Below are positions 1 through 9,229 of a stretch of 64,000 nucleotides of DNA, piece by piece. The stretch lies in contig AP019514.1 of NCBI GenBank assembly GCA_007182875.1, positions 3,472,001 to 3,536,000 of the forward strand. The letters run 5' to 3'. The notes below the pieces were generated by a model. That model was not told the DNA's origin and did not search any database. It saw nothing but the letters and a program-made list of their open reading frames with translations. Origin of the DNA: Vreelandella sulfidaeris (GTDB lineage Bacteria; Pseudomonadota; Gammaproteobacteria; Pseudomonadales; Halomonadaceae). Position numbers and translations under genes: made by a program. Position 1 is the first letter of the stretch. The number at the start of each line of letters is the position of its first letter.

Positions 1-652
1 TCCGCATCAAAGCTATGAAAAGTCCATACACTCGCGGCTACCAGCGCTGCGGTAGAGGGGCTCGGCAAGCCGATAAACCATTTCTTATCAACACTGCCAA
101 TCTGGACATTAAAGCGCGCAAGACGAAGCGCTGCGCAGGCAACGTAAAGGAAGGCGACCACCCAGCCTGTCTTACCAATGTCTTGAAGAATCCAGGTAAA
201 GGCGACTAACGCGGGCGCCATACCAAAGGAAATCATATCCGCCAAGCTATCATACTCAGCCCCAAACTCACTTTGCGTATTGGTCATTCGTGCGACACGG
301 CCATCCAAGCCATCCAGCACCATGGCAATAAAGATCGCGACGGCAGCTGAGGTAAACTCACCATTAATGCCAGCGACAACCGCAAAGAAGCCGGCAAAAG
401 CGCCGACGTAGTGAATAAGTTGGGAAGTAAATAGATACCCCGACGACGAATCTTTTTACCGTCCTCAACGGTCTCCTCAACCACTTCGGTTTCACGCAAG
501 AAGGCAGTCGCTAAATCCTCGTTGCCAACGACTTCTGACTGGTCAGCATTGTCTGGCTGCTCAGCCTTACCAGCCTTATCAAGCTGGCCTGAATTTGGTT
601 GCTCAGAGTTTGAGTGCTCTTGATCGCGAGCGTCCTGTGTCATAGGTTTCAT
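1..652 (-). CDS. pssA: CDP-diacylglycerol--serine O-phosphatidyltransferase (3' end outside window)
   Basis: Inner-membrane enzyme that makes phosphatidylserine from CDP-diacylglycerol and serine, the first step toward phosphatidylethanolamine. After an acidic N-terminal extension of about 65 residues comes the family entry sequence RRRGIYLLPNLFTTSA. The CDP-alcohol phosphotransferase signature (DGLDGRVAR followed by GAEYDSLAD) lies near positions 240-320. The reading frame changes near 396-400, where a run of four T (minus strand) should be five; reading across it gives a normal PssA. The C-terminus runs off position 1. The gene lies downstream of ilvH, but a terminator at 782-816 separates them. 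The family call is firm; the frameshift is probably a sequencing error. Confidence 0.92.
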
Positions 653-781
653 CCATTAAAAGTGAAGTCACGTGAACAGTGATCGCTCTCATTCTACACG
701 GTGAGTGCCACTCAGCCAGCCAATTGCTGTATTGATGCCCTGGGCACCGAGGTCAGCGAGCGTTAACAAACTAATAACTAA

Positions 782-816
782 TAAAAAGCGCCGCTCCGGT
801 GAAGGAGCGGCGCTTA
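782..816 (-). terminator. Rho-independent terminator after ilvIH
   Basis: A perfect 12-bp stem (786-797 pairing with 804-815) with a 6-base loop is followed on the minus strand by five T. It lies about 45 bases past the ilvH stop codon, so it ends the ilvI-ilvH transcript before pssA. Confidence 0.85.
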
Positions 817-860
817 TGCTACGTTTAAGTGATTGCTTTTGAAGCGACGTACTTTCGGGC

Positions 861-1352
861 TTAGAGCGACAAAACCTTATCACCCCGGGCAATCCCCGAA
901 ACACCCGTACGGGCAACTTCAAGAATACCCACCGGCGCCATAGCCTGAAGAAAGGCATCCAGCTTGCCCGCGTCGCCGGTGATCTGCACGGTATAAAGGC
1001 TTGGCGTGACATCGACGATCTGCGCACGGAAGATATCCACCGTGCGCTTCACTTCATCGCGCGCCGCGCCAAGCGCTTTCACCTTGACCAACATCAGTTC
1101 ACGCTCGATATGGTTACCTTCGGTGAGATCCACCAGCTTAACCACATCGATCAGCTTATTGAGATGCTTGGTAATCTGCTCAATCACTCGGTCATCGCCC
1201 ACGGTAGTCACCGTTAAGCGCGACAGTGACGGGTCTTCCGTGGGCGCCACATTAAGCGTTTCAATATTAAAGTTACGCTGGGAGAACAACCCGACTACAC
1301 GTGACAGCGCACCCGGTTCATTTTCTAACAGAATCGAGATGATATGACGCAT
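861..1352 (-). CDS. ilvH: Acetolactate synthase small (regulatory) subunit
   Basis: Regulatory subunit of acetohydroxyacid synthase, the first shared enzyme of valine, leucine and isoleucine synthesis; it binds valine for feedback inhibition. The 163-residue product is intact and full length. The N-terminal ACT domain starts [19 protein letters not shown] and contains FSQRNFNIETLNVAPTEDP; the C-terminal half holds DVTPSLYTVQITG. Length and sequence match the E. coli IlvH (isozyme III) type. The start codon shares one base with the ilvI stop (TGATG), so the two subunits are translationally coupled. It is one of the few genes here without a frameshift. Confidence 0.96.
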   Translation of the reverse strand: MRHIISILLENEPGALSRVVGLFSQRNFNIETLNVAPTEDPSLSRLTVTTVGDDRVIEQITKHLNKLIDVVKLVDLTEGNHIERELMLVKVKALGAARDEVKRTVDIFRAQIVDVTPSLYTVQITGDAGKLDAFLQAMAPVGILEVARTGVSGIARGDKVLSL

Positions 1353-3072
1353 CAGGTACGCTCCGTTTTAGACAGCAGCATGTCACGCATGGCACCTAAC
1401 GGCACCTGCATCGGATAGACGTGCTCAAAGGGGTCGACCTTCACGTCAAGAAATACCAGCTCATGCTTGTCAGCAAACGCACGCTCTAGCGCTGGCTCAA
1501 GCTCGTCAAGCGTATTAACAGTAATCGCCGTAAACCCGTACGCCTCAATCAACATATGAAAGTCAGGTAGCGACTCCATGTAAGAGTGAGCGTGACGTGA
1601 TTTATAGTTCAAATCCTGCCACTGACGCACCATGCCCAGCGATGCATTGTTAAGGTTGACGATCTTAACGCCTACCCCGTACTGCTTACAGGTGGAGAGT
1701 TCCTGCATCATCATCTGGAAACTGCCTTCACCGGTGACACATACAACGTCATCATCCGGGAAGTTCTGCTTAATCCCCATCGCGGCGGGAAAGCCAAAGC
1801 CCATTGTGCCCAAACCACCCGAGGTAATCAGTCGGTTAGGTTTATCAAATTTGTAGTACTGCGCCGCGAACATCTGGTGCTGACCAACATCGGTTGTCAC
1901 GTAGGCTTCGCCCCGAGTCACACGGCAAAGCGCTTCGACCACTTCTTGAGGCTTAAGCAATTCACCCGGCTTGGAAGACTCGTAAAGCTTGCCTTCACGA
2001 TCGGCGCGCCAGCCGTCAATTTTCTCCACCACTCTGCCAATGCTTCAGGATGGGCAATCGTATGGCCCTGCACCAAGCTGATCATCTCATTGATAACACT
2101 GGAAGCCGGTCCGACGATCGGCACATCCGCACGCACCGTTTTAGAAATCGAACTTGGATCGACATCCACATGAATGATTTTGGCTGTGGGGCAGAACTTT
2201 GACGTGTTGTTGGTCACGCGATCATCAAAACGCGCCCCAATGGCAATAATCAGGTCGGCATGGTGCATGGCCATATTCGATTCATAAGAACCGTGCATGC
2301 CCAGCCAGCCCAAACACTGCCGGTCACTTTGAGGATACGCGCCAATGCCCATTAAGGTGGTAGTAATCGGGTAACCCAACTGCTTGACCAGATCGGTCAA
2401 GCCTTCGCTGGCTTTGCCCGTCACCACGCCGCCACCGGTATAAAACACCGGGCGCTTGGCTTTGAGCATCATTTCCACAGCCTTTTGATCTGCCCCGTAT
2501 GGCCGCGCGTAACCGGGTTGTACGAACGCAGTTTGACCTTTTCGGGTAAACGTATTCATAGCGCTCGGTGGGGGCGGTCATATCTTTAGGGATATCGACG
2601 ACCACCGGGCCGGGGCGGCCGGTCGACGCCAAATAGAAGGCTTTTTTCAGCACTTCAGGGATTTCAGAGGGGTGACGAATTGAGAAGCTGTGCTTCACGA
2701 TCGGGCGTGTCACACCAATGATATCGGTTTCCTGGAAGGCGTCTTCACCGATCAAATGGCTCGCCACCTGACCACACAGCACCACCATGGGAATTGAGTC
2801 CATGTAGGCGGTGGCAATGCCGGTGACGGCATTCGTAGCACCAGGCCTGAGGTCACTAGCACACAGCCCGCTTTACCCGAGGCTCGGGCATAACCATCGG
2901 CAGCGTGGGTAGCCGCCTGCTCGTGACGCACCAAAATGTGCTTCACCTTGTCCTGGCGGAAGAGTGCATCGTAAATATGCAGCGCTGCACCGCCGGGGTA
3001 ACCATAAATGTATTCGATGCCCTCATCTTGCAAGAAGCGGGCGATCATATCTGCGCCGGAAAGCAGTTCCAC
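1352..3072 (-). CDS. ilvI: Acetolactate synthase large (catalytic) subunit, isozyme III type
   Basis: Thiamine-diphosphate and FAD enzyme that condenses pyruvate to acetolactate or 2-aceto-2-hydroxybutyrate. A GTG start at 3072 is preferred: an AGGGGAG ribosome site sits just upstream and the product begins [19 protein letters not shown] like E. coli IlvI. Family landmarks include [15 protein letters not shown], the catalytic Glu in [20 protein letters not shown], the cofactor region GEGSFQM, and the C-terminus LSKTERT. The frame is broken near 2844, 2537, 2485 and 2007, each explained by one base missing from a homopolymer (GGG/CCC or A runs). Corrected, the protein is about 573 residues, the normal length. 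Four independent breaks in a biosynthetic gene point to sequencing error. Confidence 0.93.
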
Positions 3073-3080
3073 TGTATTTC

Positions 3081-3369
3081 TCCCCTGGAGGTCTCGAGTG
3101 CGATCCACAGGACATCCTGTGGTGTCGAGTGCGGCGGTATGCCGCTGCCGGCCCATGCCGGCACCTGATGCCAAACCCTGGCATATGGCCCGGTTAGGGC
3201 CTGCACTCTCATCACGGCGGATCGCCGTGTCGGGGCGTTGGCCAGGTTGAGCGGTTAGCCCAGCCCGGAAGTCCTTCGGCGGGTAGAGGCCTTCGCCTAC
3301 CCTTCGCGCGGGGATTAGGGGTTGCCCGTGGAATCCGCGCCCGCAAATCAGGAACCGACAAGATTCCAT
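3081..3369 (-). promoter_or_regulatory. Hairpin-dense leader upstream of ilvI
   Basis: The stretch between the clpB terminator and ilvI holds no recognisable gene but a train of short perfect inverted repeats: 3105-3112/3115-3122, 3131-3135/3141-3145, 3146-3152/3157-3163, 3168-3173/3179-3184, 3187-3191/3197-3201, 3213-3219/3223-3229 and 3281-3286/3297-3302. The first is flanked by a direct repeat TCGAGTGCG (3094-3102 and 3125-3133). The ilvI promoter must lie within or upstream of this block, so the hairpins probably form the 5' untranslated region. No U-tract follows the hairpin nearest the start, so a classical attenuator is not evident. Function is unknown. Confidence 0.5.
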
Positions 3370-3433
3370 TAGCGCTGGCAGCCTGTCAACCTCCTATCGG
3401 GGCTAGCCCACCAAAGGTAGTAAAAGCGCGCAC

Positions 3434-3464
3434 AAAAGCCCCGCTGGCGCTCGCCAGCGGGGCT
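3434..3464 (-). terminator. Rho-independent terminator after clpB
   Basis: A perfect 13-bp GC-rich stem (3437-3449 with 3452-3464) and 2-base spacer is followed on the minus strand by four T. It lies about 30 bases beyond the clpB stop codon. Confidence 0.85.
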
Positions 3465-3495
3465 AATTGGGCAGATTAATAAAGCAAGTAAGCGC

Positions 3496-6093
3496 TTATG
3501 AGGTAAATACCAGCTTGCCCTCTTCCGCATTGATATGAATGGTGTCGCCGGGTGCAAATTTGCCTCCCAACAGATCTTGCGCCAGCGGGTTCTCAATACG
3601 GCTTTGAATTGCCCGCTTGAGTGGCCGCGCTCCATACACGGGGTCGAAGCCGACTACCGCCAGTTGCGCCATTGCCTCAGGGCTGACCTCAAGTTTCAAG
3701 TCGTGCTCAGCAAGGCGCACCTTCAAGCGCTCCAATTGAATACCGGCAATCGCCTGAATCTGCTCCTGGCCGAGGGCGTGGAACACCACAACTTCATCGA
3801 TACGGTTAATGAGTTCAGGCCGGAAGTGGTTACCCACCACCTCCATGACCATGTTTTTCATCGACTCATAGTCACTATCTTTATCAGCACTAACGTCGCC
3901 GCCCATACGCTGGATAATATCCGAGCCCATATTAGAGGTCATCACGATGACGGTATTGCGGAAGTCCACCGTACGGCCCTGACCGTCGGTTAAGCGGCCA
4001 TCTTCCAACACCTGGAGCAGAATATTGAAGACATCCGGGTGGGCTTTTTCCACCCTCATCAAGTAGCAGCACGGAATATGGCTTGCGCCGCACGGCTTCG
4101 GTTAAATAGCCGCCCTCTTCGTAGCCGACATAGCCAGGAGGCGCACCGATCAAGCGAGCCACGGAGTGCTTCTCCATAAACTCCGACATATCGATACGTA
4201 CCATCGCCTCTTCAGTATCGAACAGGAAGTTAGCCAGCGACTTGCACAGTTCGGTCTTACCCACCCCGGTGGGACCGAGGAACAGGAAGGAGCCATTGGG
4301 ACGGTTGGGGTCGGAAAGCCCCGCCCGGGAGCGGCGTACCGCGTTGGCTACCGCCTCGACGGCTTCATCCTGACCGATCACCCGCTCATGTAGCGCCTCC
4401 TCCATGCGCAGAAGCTTATCACGTTCGCCTTCCAGCATTTTGGAGACCGGAATGCCCGTCCAGCGCGAGACCACTTCAGCGATCTCTTCCTCAGTGACGT
4501 TAGAGCGCAGCAACTGGTGACTGGAGGTGTCCGTTTCGCCTTCACCGCTTTCGGCAATTCGCTTCTCCAATGCTGGGATCTTGCCGTACTGAATTTCCGA
4601 CATACGCCCCAAATCGCCCTGACGACGCGCCTGTTCCAGGTCAATACGCGCCTGTTCAAGCTCTGCTTTAAACTGGGCAGCCCCTTGAATACTGGCTTTC
4701 TCGGCTTTCCAGATTTCATCAAGATCGGCGTATTCGCGCTCTAATTCATGAATCTGGTTATTGAGTGCTTCCAGGCGCTTTTGGTCGCCTCATCGGTCTC
4801 CTTCTTGAGCGCTTCACGTTCCATTTTGAGTTGAATCAGGCGTCGATCCAGGCGATCCATCTCTTCAGGCTTGGAGTCCAACTCCATACGGATACGCGAC
4901 GCAGCCTCATCAATCAGGTCAATGGCCTTATCGGGCAGTTGACGATCGGTGATATAGCGCGTCGAAAGCTTGGCCGCGGCAATAATTGCCGAGTCGGTGA
5001 TATCCACGCCATGGTGCACTTCGTAGCGCTCTTTGAGGCCTCGCAGAATCGCGATGGTGTCCTCTTCGGAAGGCTCATCTACCAACACTTTCTGGAAGCG
5101 ACGCTCCAGGGCCGCGTCTTTCTCGATGTACTTGCGGTACTCATCTAGCGTCGTTGCGCCTACACAATGCAGCTCGCCGCGGGCCAGCGCGGGCTTGAGC
5201 ATGTTGCCTGCATCCATCGCGCCTTCGGCTTTGCCGGCGCCGACCATGGTGTGCAGCTCGTCGATAAACAGGATCACCCGCCCCTCTTCCTGGGAGAGCT
5301 CTTTAAGCACCGCTTTTAAGCGCTCTTCAAACTCGCCGCGGAATTTGGCACCTGCCAACAGCGAGCCCATATCCAGCGAGAGCACACGCTTGTCTTTTAA
5401 ACCTTCGGGCACTTCGCCGTTAACAATACGCTGAGCCAACCCTTCGACGATGGCGGTTTTACCCACGCCCGGCTCGCCGATTAAGACAGGATTATTTTTG
5501 GTGCGCCGTTGCAGCACTTGAATGGTACGGCGAATCTCATCGTCACGACCAATGACGGGATCGAGCTTGCCATCCAGTGCCCGCTGAGTAAGGTCGAGGG
5601 TGTATTTATTGAGCGCTTCGCGCTGATCTTCAGCGTTAGGATCATCGACCGTAGCGCCGCCGCGCAGGCTATTAATAGCCGCTTCGAGGGCTTTACGGTT
5701 AATGCCCGCTTCTTTAAGCAACTTGGTAATCGCTGAATTCATTTCCAGCGCCGCCAACAGCACTAGCTCACTGGCGATAAACTGGTCGCCACGTTTCTGC
5801 GCTTCGCGATCGGTTAAATTGAAAAGCTTGATGAAGTCCCGCGAAGGCTGTACTTCGCCGTCGAATTGCCCCACCTTGGGCAAGTTATCTAACTGCTGAA
5901 CCAGCCCATCGCGCAGGCGCGAGGGATTACCCTCGGCTTTTTCGATCAGGGCTTTAATACCGGTGTCTTTGGTGTCGAGCAGGGCTAGCAGCAAATGTGC
6001 TGGATCTAACTGATTATGGCCGCGGCCAACGGCGAGCGACTGCGCCTCGGCAATCGCGCTTTGAAGCTTGGCGGTAAATTTATCAAAACGCAT
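3496..6093 (-). CDS. clpB: ATP-dependent chaperone ClpB (disaggregase)
   Basis: Hexameric AAA+ disaggregase that rescues aggregated proteins together with DnaK after heat stress. The start at 6093 follows an AGGAGG ribosome site and gives [19 protein letters not shown]. Visible in order: the Clp N-domain; AAA-1 with Walker [14 protein letters not shown] and Walker [13 protein letters not shown]; a coiled-coil middle domain ([19 protein letters not shown] region); AAA-2 with Walker [13 protein letters not shown]; and a C-terminal domain containing [10 protein letters not shown]. Corrected length is about 865 residues, typical. Frame changes near 4783 (one A missing) and 4055 (one G extra) are both in homopolymers. 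It follows pgeF and rluD as in E. coli and has its own sigma-32-like promoter. Confidence 0.95.
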
Positions 6094-6187
6094 GAAGTTC
6101 CTCCTGGGGTAGCCGTGCGTTTGGACGCACCGCGTGACCCGATAACGTGTCATTAGACATGCTAAATCACTATTAGCTTGACAAGTT

Positions 6188-6215
6188 AAATGGCGTCAGT
6201 TCCACGCTTTTCAAG
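6188..6215 (-). promoter_or_regulatory. Sigma-32 heat-shock promoter of clpB
   Basis: On the minus strand, CTTGAAA (6215-6209), a 14-base spacer and GCCATTT (6194-6188) match the sigma-32 consensus CTTGAAA-N13/15-CCCATNT with one mismatch. It lies about 95 bases upstream of the clpB start, where a heat-shock promoter is expected. Confidence 0.75.
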
Positions 6216-6259
6216 AGGTATTACTGTAAACCGCTAGCTTATGGAATCATTTATCGGCG

Positions 6260-7013
6260 TTAATTGATCCAGATCACGCTTGCCATGCGTCCCGTTTTGC
6301 CACCATCGCGACGGAAGGAATAAAAGCGCGATTCACAGGCGGTACAGAAGTGGCCACCGCTTATGTGATTAACGCCCAACGCCTCTAACCGAAACCGCGC
6401 CAGCCGGTAAAGGTCGGCCATATAGTGGCCCAATCGATAGGGGCTATGGTCAAAAGCATCAGCGATATCAGGATGCACCGCCACAAAAGCGCCATAGACT
6501 TCCGGGCCAACCTCAAACTGGGCATTTGAAATAGCGGGCCCTAACCACCAAAATGTCGTCAGGATCCGTATTCATGGCGGCAATCGTCGCTTCCAATACA
6601 CCACCTGCCAAGCCGCGCCACCCTGCATGAGCAACCGCCACCTGGGTACCCGCTCGATTGCAGAACATCACCGGCAGGCAGTCTGCCGTCAGCACCACGC
6701 AAGCGTACTCGTTGGAGGTCGCAAGCGCGGCATCCGCGTCTGCAACATCGGGTTGGTAAATCTGCTGAACGCGGGCGCCATGCGTTTGGTTCAGCCACAA
6801 CAGTGGCCGCTCATCCCCAATCTCTTTTTGCAACAAACGCCGACATAGCGCGACATGATCCGGGTTATCACCGACATGAGCAGCCGTATTAAAAGCAGCG
6901 AACTCACCCTGGCTAGGTCCCGATTCGCGGGTGGTCACAAAGGCACGAACATTGGCCGGCGCAGGCCAGTCAGGCACTAAAAGCGTCGGCCGTAAATTTA
7001 TGGCATCGCTCAT
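6260..7013 (-). CDS. pgeF: Peptidoglycan editing factor / multicopper polyphenol oxidase family (YfiH)
   Basis: YfiH family (DUF152), reported to hydrolyse wrongly built UDP-MurNAc-L-Ser precursors and to show purine-nucleoside-type activity. The conserved metal-site pieces are visible: WLNQTHGARV, LTADCLPVMFC, VAHAGWRGLAGGV and, in the second half, GHFCTACESRFYSFRRDGG. The frame changes near 6548, where TTTT on the coding strand should be TTT; corrected, it reads DDIWWLGPAIS and the protein is about 250 residues. The ATG overlaps the rluD stop (ATGA), so the two are co-translated. The rluD-pgeF-clpB order is conserved in gammaproteobacteria. Confidence 0.9.
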
Positions 7014-7969
7014 CGCATCGTCTCATTATCTTCGCGCAGGTAATCCAACAACATTAGCAAATCATCGGGAAGGTCTGCCCGAAAGGTTAATGTTTCGCCA
7101 CTTACTGGATGTTTGAAAATCAATTTCCGCGCATGGAGGGCCTGGCGAGGAAACTCCCGCAAAATCTCCTTCAACGGCTCCGCCGCGCCTGGCGGCAACT
7201 TGGCACGCCCGCCATACATAGGGTCACCAATCAGCGGATAACGGGCATGGGCCATGTGCACCCTAATTTGGTGAGTACGTCCGGTTTCGAGCTTACAGCG
7301 CACATGGGTATGGGCACGAAACCGCTCAACCACACGAAAATGGGTAACCGCCGGTTTGCCCGATGTCGTTACCGCTTGGCGCTTACGGTCTTTAGGATGA
7401 CGGCCAATCGGCGCATCAATAGTACTACCCGATACCGGCTTACCAATGACCACCGCGTCGTATTGGCGCGACACGCTGCGCGCCTGCAACTGATCAACCA
7501 GGGCTGTTTGCGCAGGTAGCGTTTTTGCCACCATCATCAAGCCAGTCGTGTCTTTATCCAAACGATGGACAATACCTGCTCGGGGCACTTCCGCCAACGC
7601 CGGGTGGTGATGGAGTAGCGCATTTAACAGCGTGCCATCCGGGTTGCCAGCGGCTGGATGCACCACCATGCCTGCCGCTTTATTGATCACCATGACCGTG
7701 TCGTCTTCATAAACGACATCCAGCGCAATGTCCTGCGCTTCAAAACGCGTGTCGTCTTCAATAGTGGCCTGCAGCGCCAGCACTTCATGGCCATGCAGCT
7801 TTGCTTTCGGCTTGGCTTGTGCGCCATCCACCGTCAACTCACCCGCGTTAATCCACGCTTTTAAGCGTTCGCGCGAGTAATCGCTGAACAACTCCGCCGC
7901 CGCTTGGTCCAACCGTGCACCGGCTAACGTAGCGGGCACGCGCTGCGTGTCTTCAACTATTCGAGACAT
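7010..7969 (-). CDS. rluD: 23S rRNA pseudouridine(1911/1915/1917) synthase
   Basis: Isomerises three uridines in helix 69 of 23S rRNA, at the subunit interface of the ribosome. The 319-residue protein is intact. An S4-type RNA-binding domain covers about residues 17-75 (GARLDQAAAELF, RERLKAWINAGELTVDG). The catalytic domain carries the RluA-family motif GIVHRLDKDTTGLMM, whose Asp is the nucleophile, and LETGRTHQIRVHMAH. It is divergently transcribed from bamD, as in E. coli, and is followed by pgeF with a 4-base overlap. Confidence 0.96.
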   Translation of the reverse strand: MSRIVEDTQRVPATLAGARLDQAAAELFSDYSRERLKAWINAGELTVDGAQAKPKAKLHGHEVLALQATIEDDTRFEAQDIALDVVYEDDTVMVINKAAGMVVHPAAGNPDGTLLNALLHHHPALAEVPRAGIVHRLDKDTTGLMMVAKTLPAQTALVDQLQARSVSRQYDAVVIGKPVSGSTIDAPIGRHPKDRKRQAVTTSGKPAVTHFRVVERFRAHTHVRCKLETGRTHQIRVHMAHARYPLIGDPMYGGRAKLPPGAAEPLKEILREFPRQALHARKLIFKHPVSGETLTFRADLPDDLLMLLDYLREDNETMR

Positions 7970-8184
7970 GAAAAACCTCTTTAAGACGCAAAAGCCCCAG
8001 CAAAGCGAAAAAATTAACCCCGGCCTGGAAAATACCCGTTGACGACAACCGACGAAACGTCGCTAAGCCTGCGTTTTATGCCGAGGTGTTTTATAGTGGG
8101 CGGACTGCGACCTATTCTACCATTTCTACTTATGGCCATCGCCGCTTTTTTGGTGATTGAGGCTTGTTTGCAACGAGGATGATG

Positions 8185-8998
8185 ATGCGCGTTTTTTCAG
8201 CTGCCAACCGCTTTGGTGCTCTAGCCCTAAGCCTTGCCCTTTAGCGGGCTGTGCGAGTAACGATACCAGCGAAGAAGAAGATGATGAATTTGCTGGTGTG
8301 CAGGAGCGTGAGCTCTATGAATTGGCCCGCACGGCCCTAGACAGCAACCGTTACCCGATTGCGATAGAGCGCTTAGAAGCGCTAGATACCCGCTATCCCT
8401 TTGGCGCACATGCAGAACAAGCACAACTTGAGCTGATCTATGCCTACTACGAAAACAGCGAATGGGAAGAAGCCCGGGCAGCAGCTAGCCGCTTTATTCG
8501 TCTTCACCCCGACCACCCGCAAGTAGACTACGCCTACTATCTCCGCGGCCTTTCTGCTTGGCAAGCGGGTCGTTTTAGCCTAGAGCGCCTGCGCCTGATT
8601 GATATCTCAAAGCGTGACTTAGGTGCCTCTCGCGATGCCTATAATGACTTCCGCGAGTTGATTCAACGCTACCCGCAAAGTGAATACGCGGCGGATTCAC
8701 AACAGCGTATTGTTTATCTGCGTGAGCTGTTGGCCCGCCATGAATTACACGTCGCTGATTACTATCTTCGTCGGGGGCTTATTTGGCGGCTGTTGAGCGT
8801 GGCCGCTGGGTCATCGAAAACTATCCAGAATCCAGCGCTACCCGTGATGCACTGGCCACTATGGTAGAAGGTTACCGAGGACTGGAGATGGATGATCGCG
8901 CCAGTGAAGTCTTAGCGGTACTGCAAGAAAACGCGCCAGACCATGAGCAGTTGCAGGGCAGCCGTTTTATACCTAAGCATTTAGATCAAAATGATTAA
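8185..8998 (+). CDS. bamD: Outer membrane assembly lipoprotein BamD
   Basis: Essential lipoprotein of the BAM complex, which folds beta-barrel proteins into the outer membrane; it binds BamA, BamC and BamE. Three ATG codons follow each other at 8179-8187; 8185 gives the best spacing to GAGG. The signal peptide ends in the lipobox LLAGC (Cys23), then an acidic linker and TPR repeats (YELARTALDSNRYPIAIERL, AYYLRGLSAW, RYPQSEYAADSQQRI). Frame changes near 8241 (one T missing; restores the lipobox) and 8776 (one G missing from a run of five) are corrected here. The product is about 270 residues, normal for the family. It is divergent from rluD and followed by a strong terminator. Confidence 0.93.
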
Positions 8999-9048
8999 GG
9001 CTTTGAAAGGCCTCACTAATTAAACGCTGTACAACTTTCGCTTACTAA

Positions 9049-9072
9049 ACCACGCCTCGGCGTGGTTTTTTT
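9049..9072 (+). terminator. Rho-independent terminator after bamD
   Basis: An 8-bp perfect stem (9049-9056 with 9059-9066) is followed by about seven T. It sits 50 bases past the bamD stop. Confidence 0.85.
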
Positions 9073-9229
9073 GTGAGAGCACCTAGAAAACATTAACTTT
9101 CAGCGACTCGCTAAAAAAAGCACGACCTGTACAAATAATCGATATTATCTATACAATTATTGTACAACTGTATATAATTAGCTTTCCTTACATAAAAAAG
9201 CGCCTAAACGGCACCTGAGGGAGCAATCA

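Noticed and set aside
15..209. Plus-strand frame at the window edge
   Set aside because: Antisense to the conserved C-terminal part of pssA.
1352..3072. Programmed ribosomal frameshifting as explanation for split genes
   Set aside because: Breaks occur in dozens of unrelated genes, in both directions and without slippery heptamers plus downstream structures; sequencing error is simpler.
2905..3250. Three plus-strand open frames over the ilvI start and leader
   Set aside because: They overlap ilvI coding and palindromic DNA in antisense, have no ribosome sites and resemble nothing.
2773..3369. Open frame extending ilvI upstream by 99 codons
   Set aside because: No family member has this extension, the residues are not conserved-looking, and a good ribosome site precedes the internal GTG at 3072. 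The open frame is probably a by-product of the GC-rich hairpin region.
8035..8070. TTGACG-like -35 element for bamD
   Set aside because: No convincing -10 element at the right spacing; too weak to list as a promoter.
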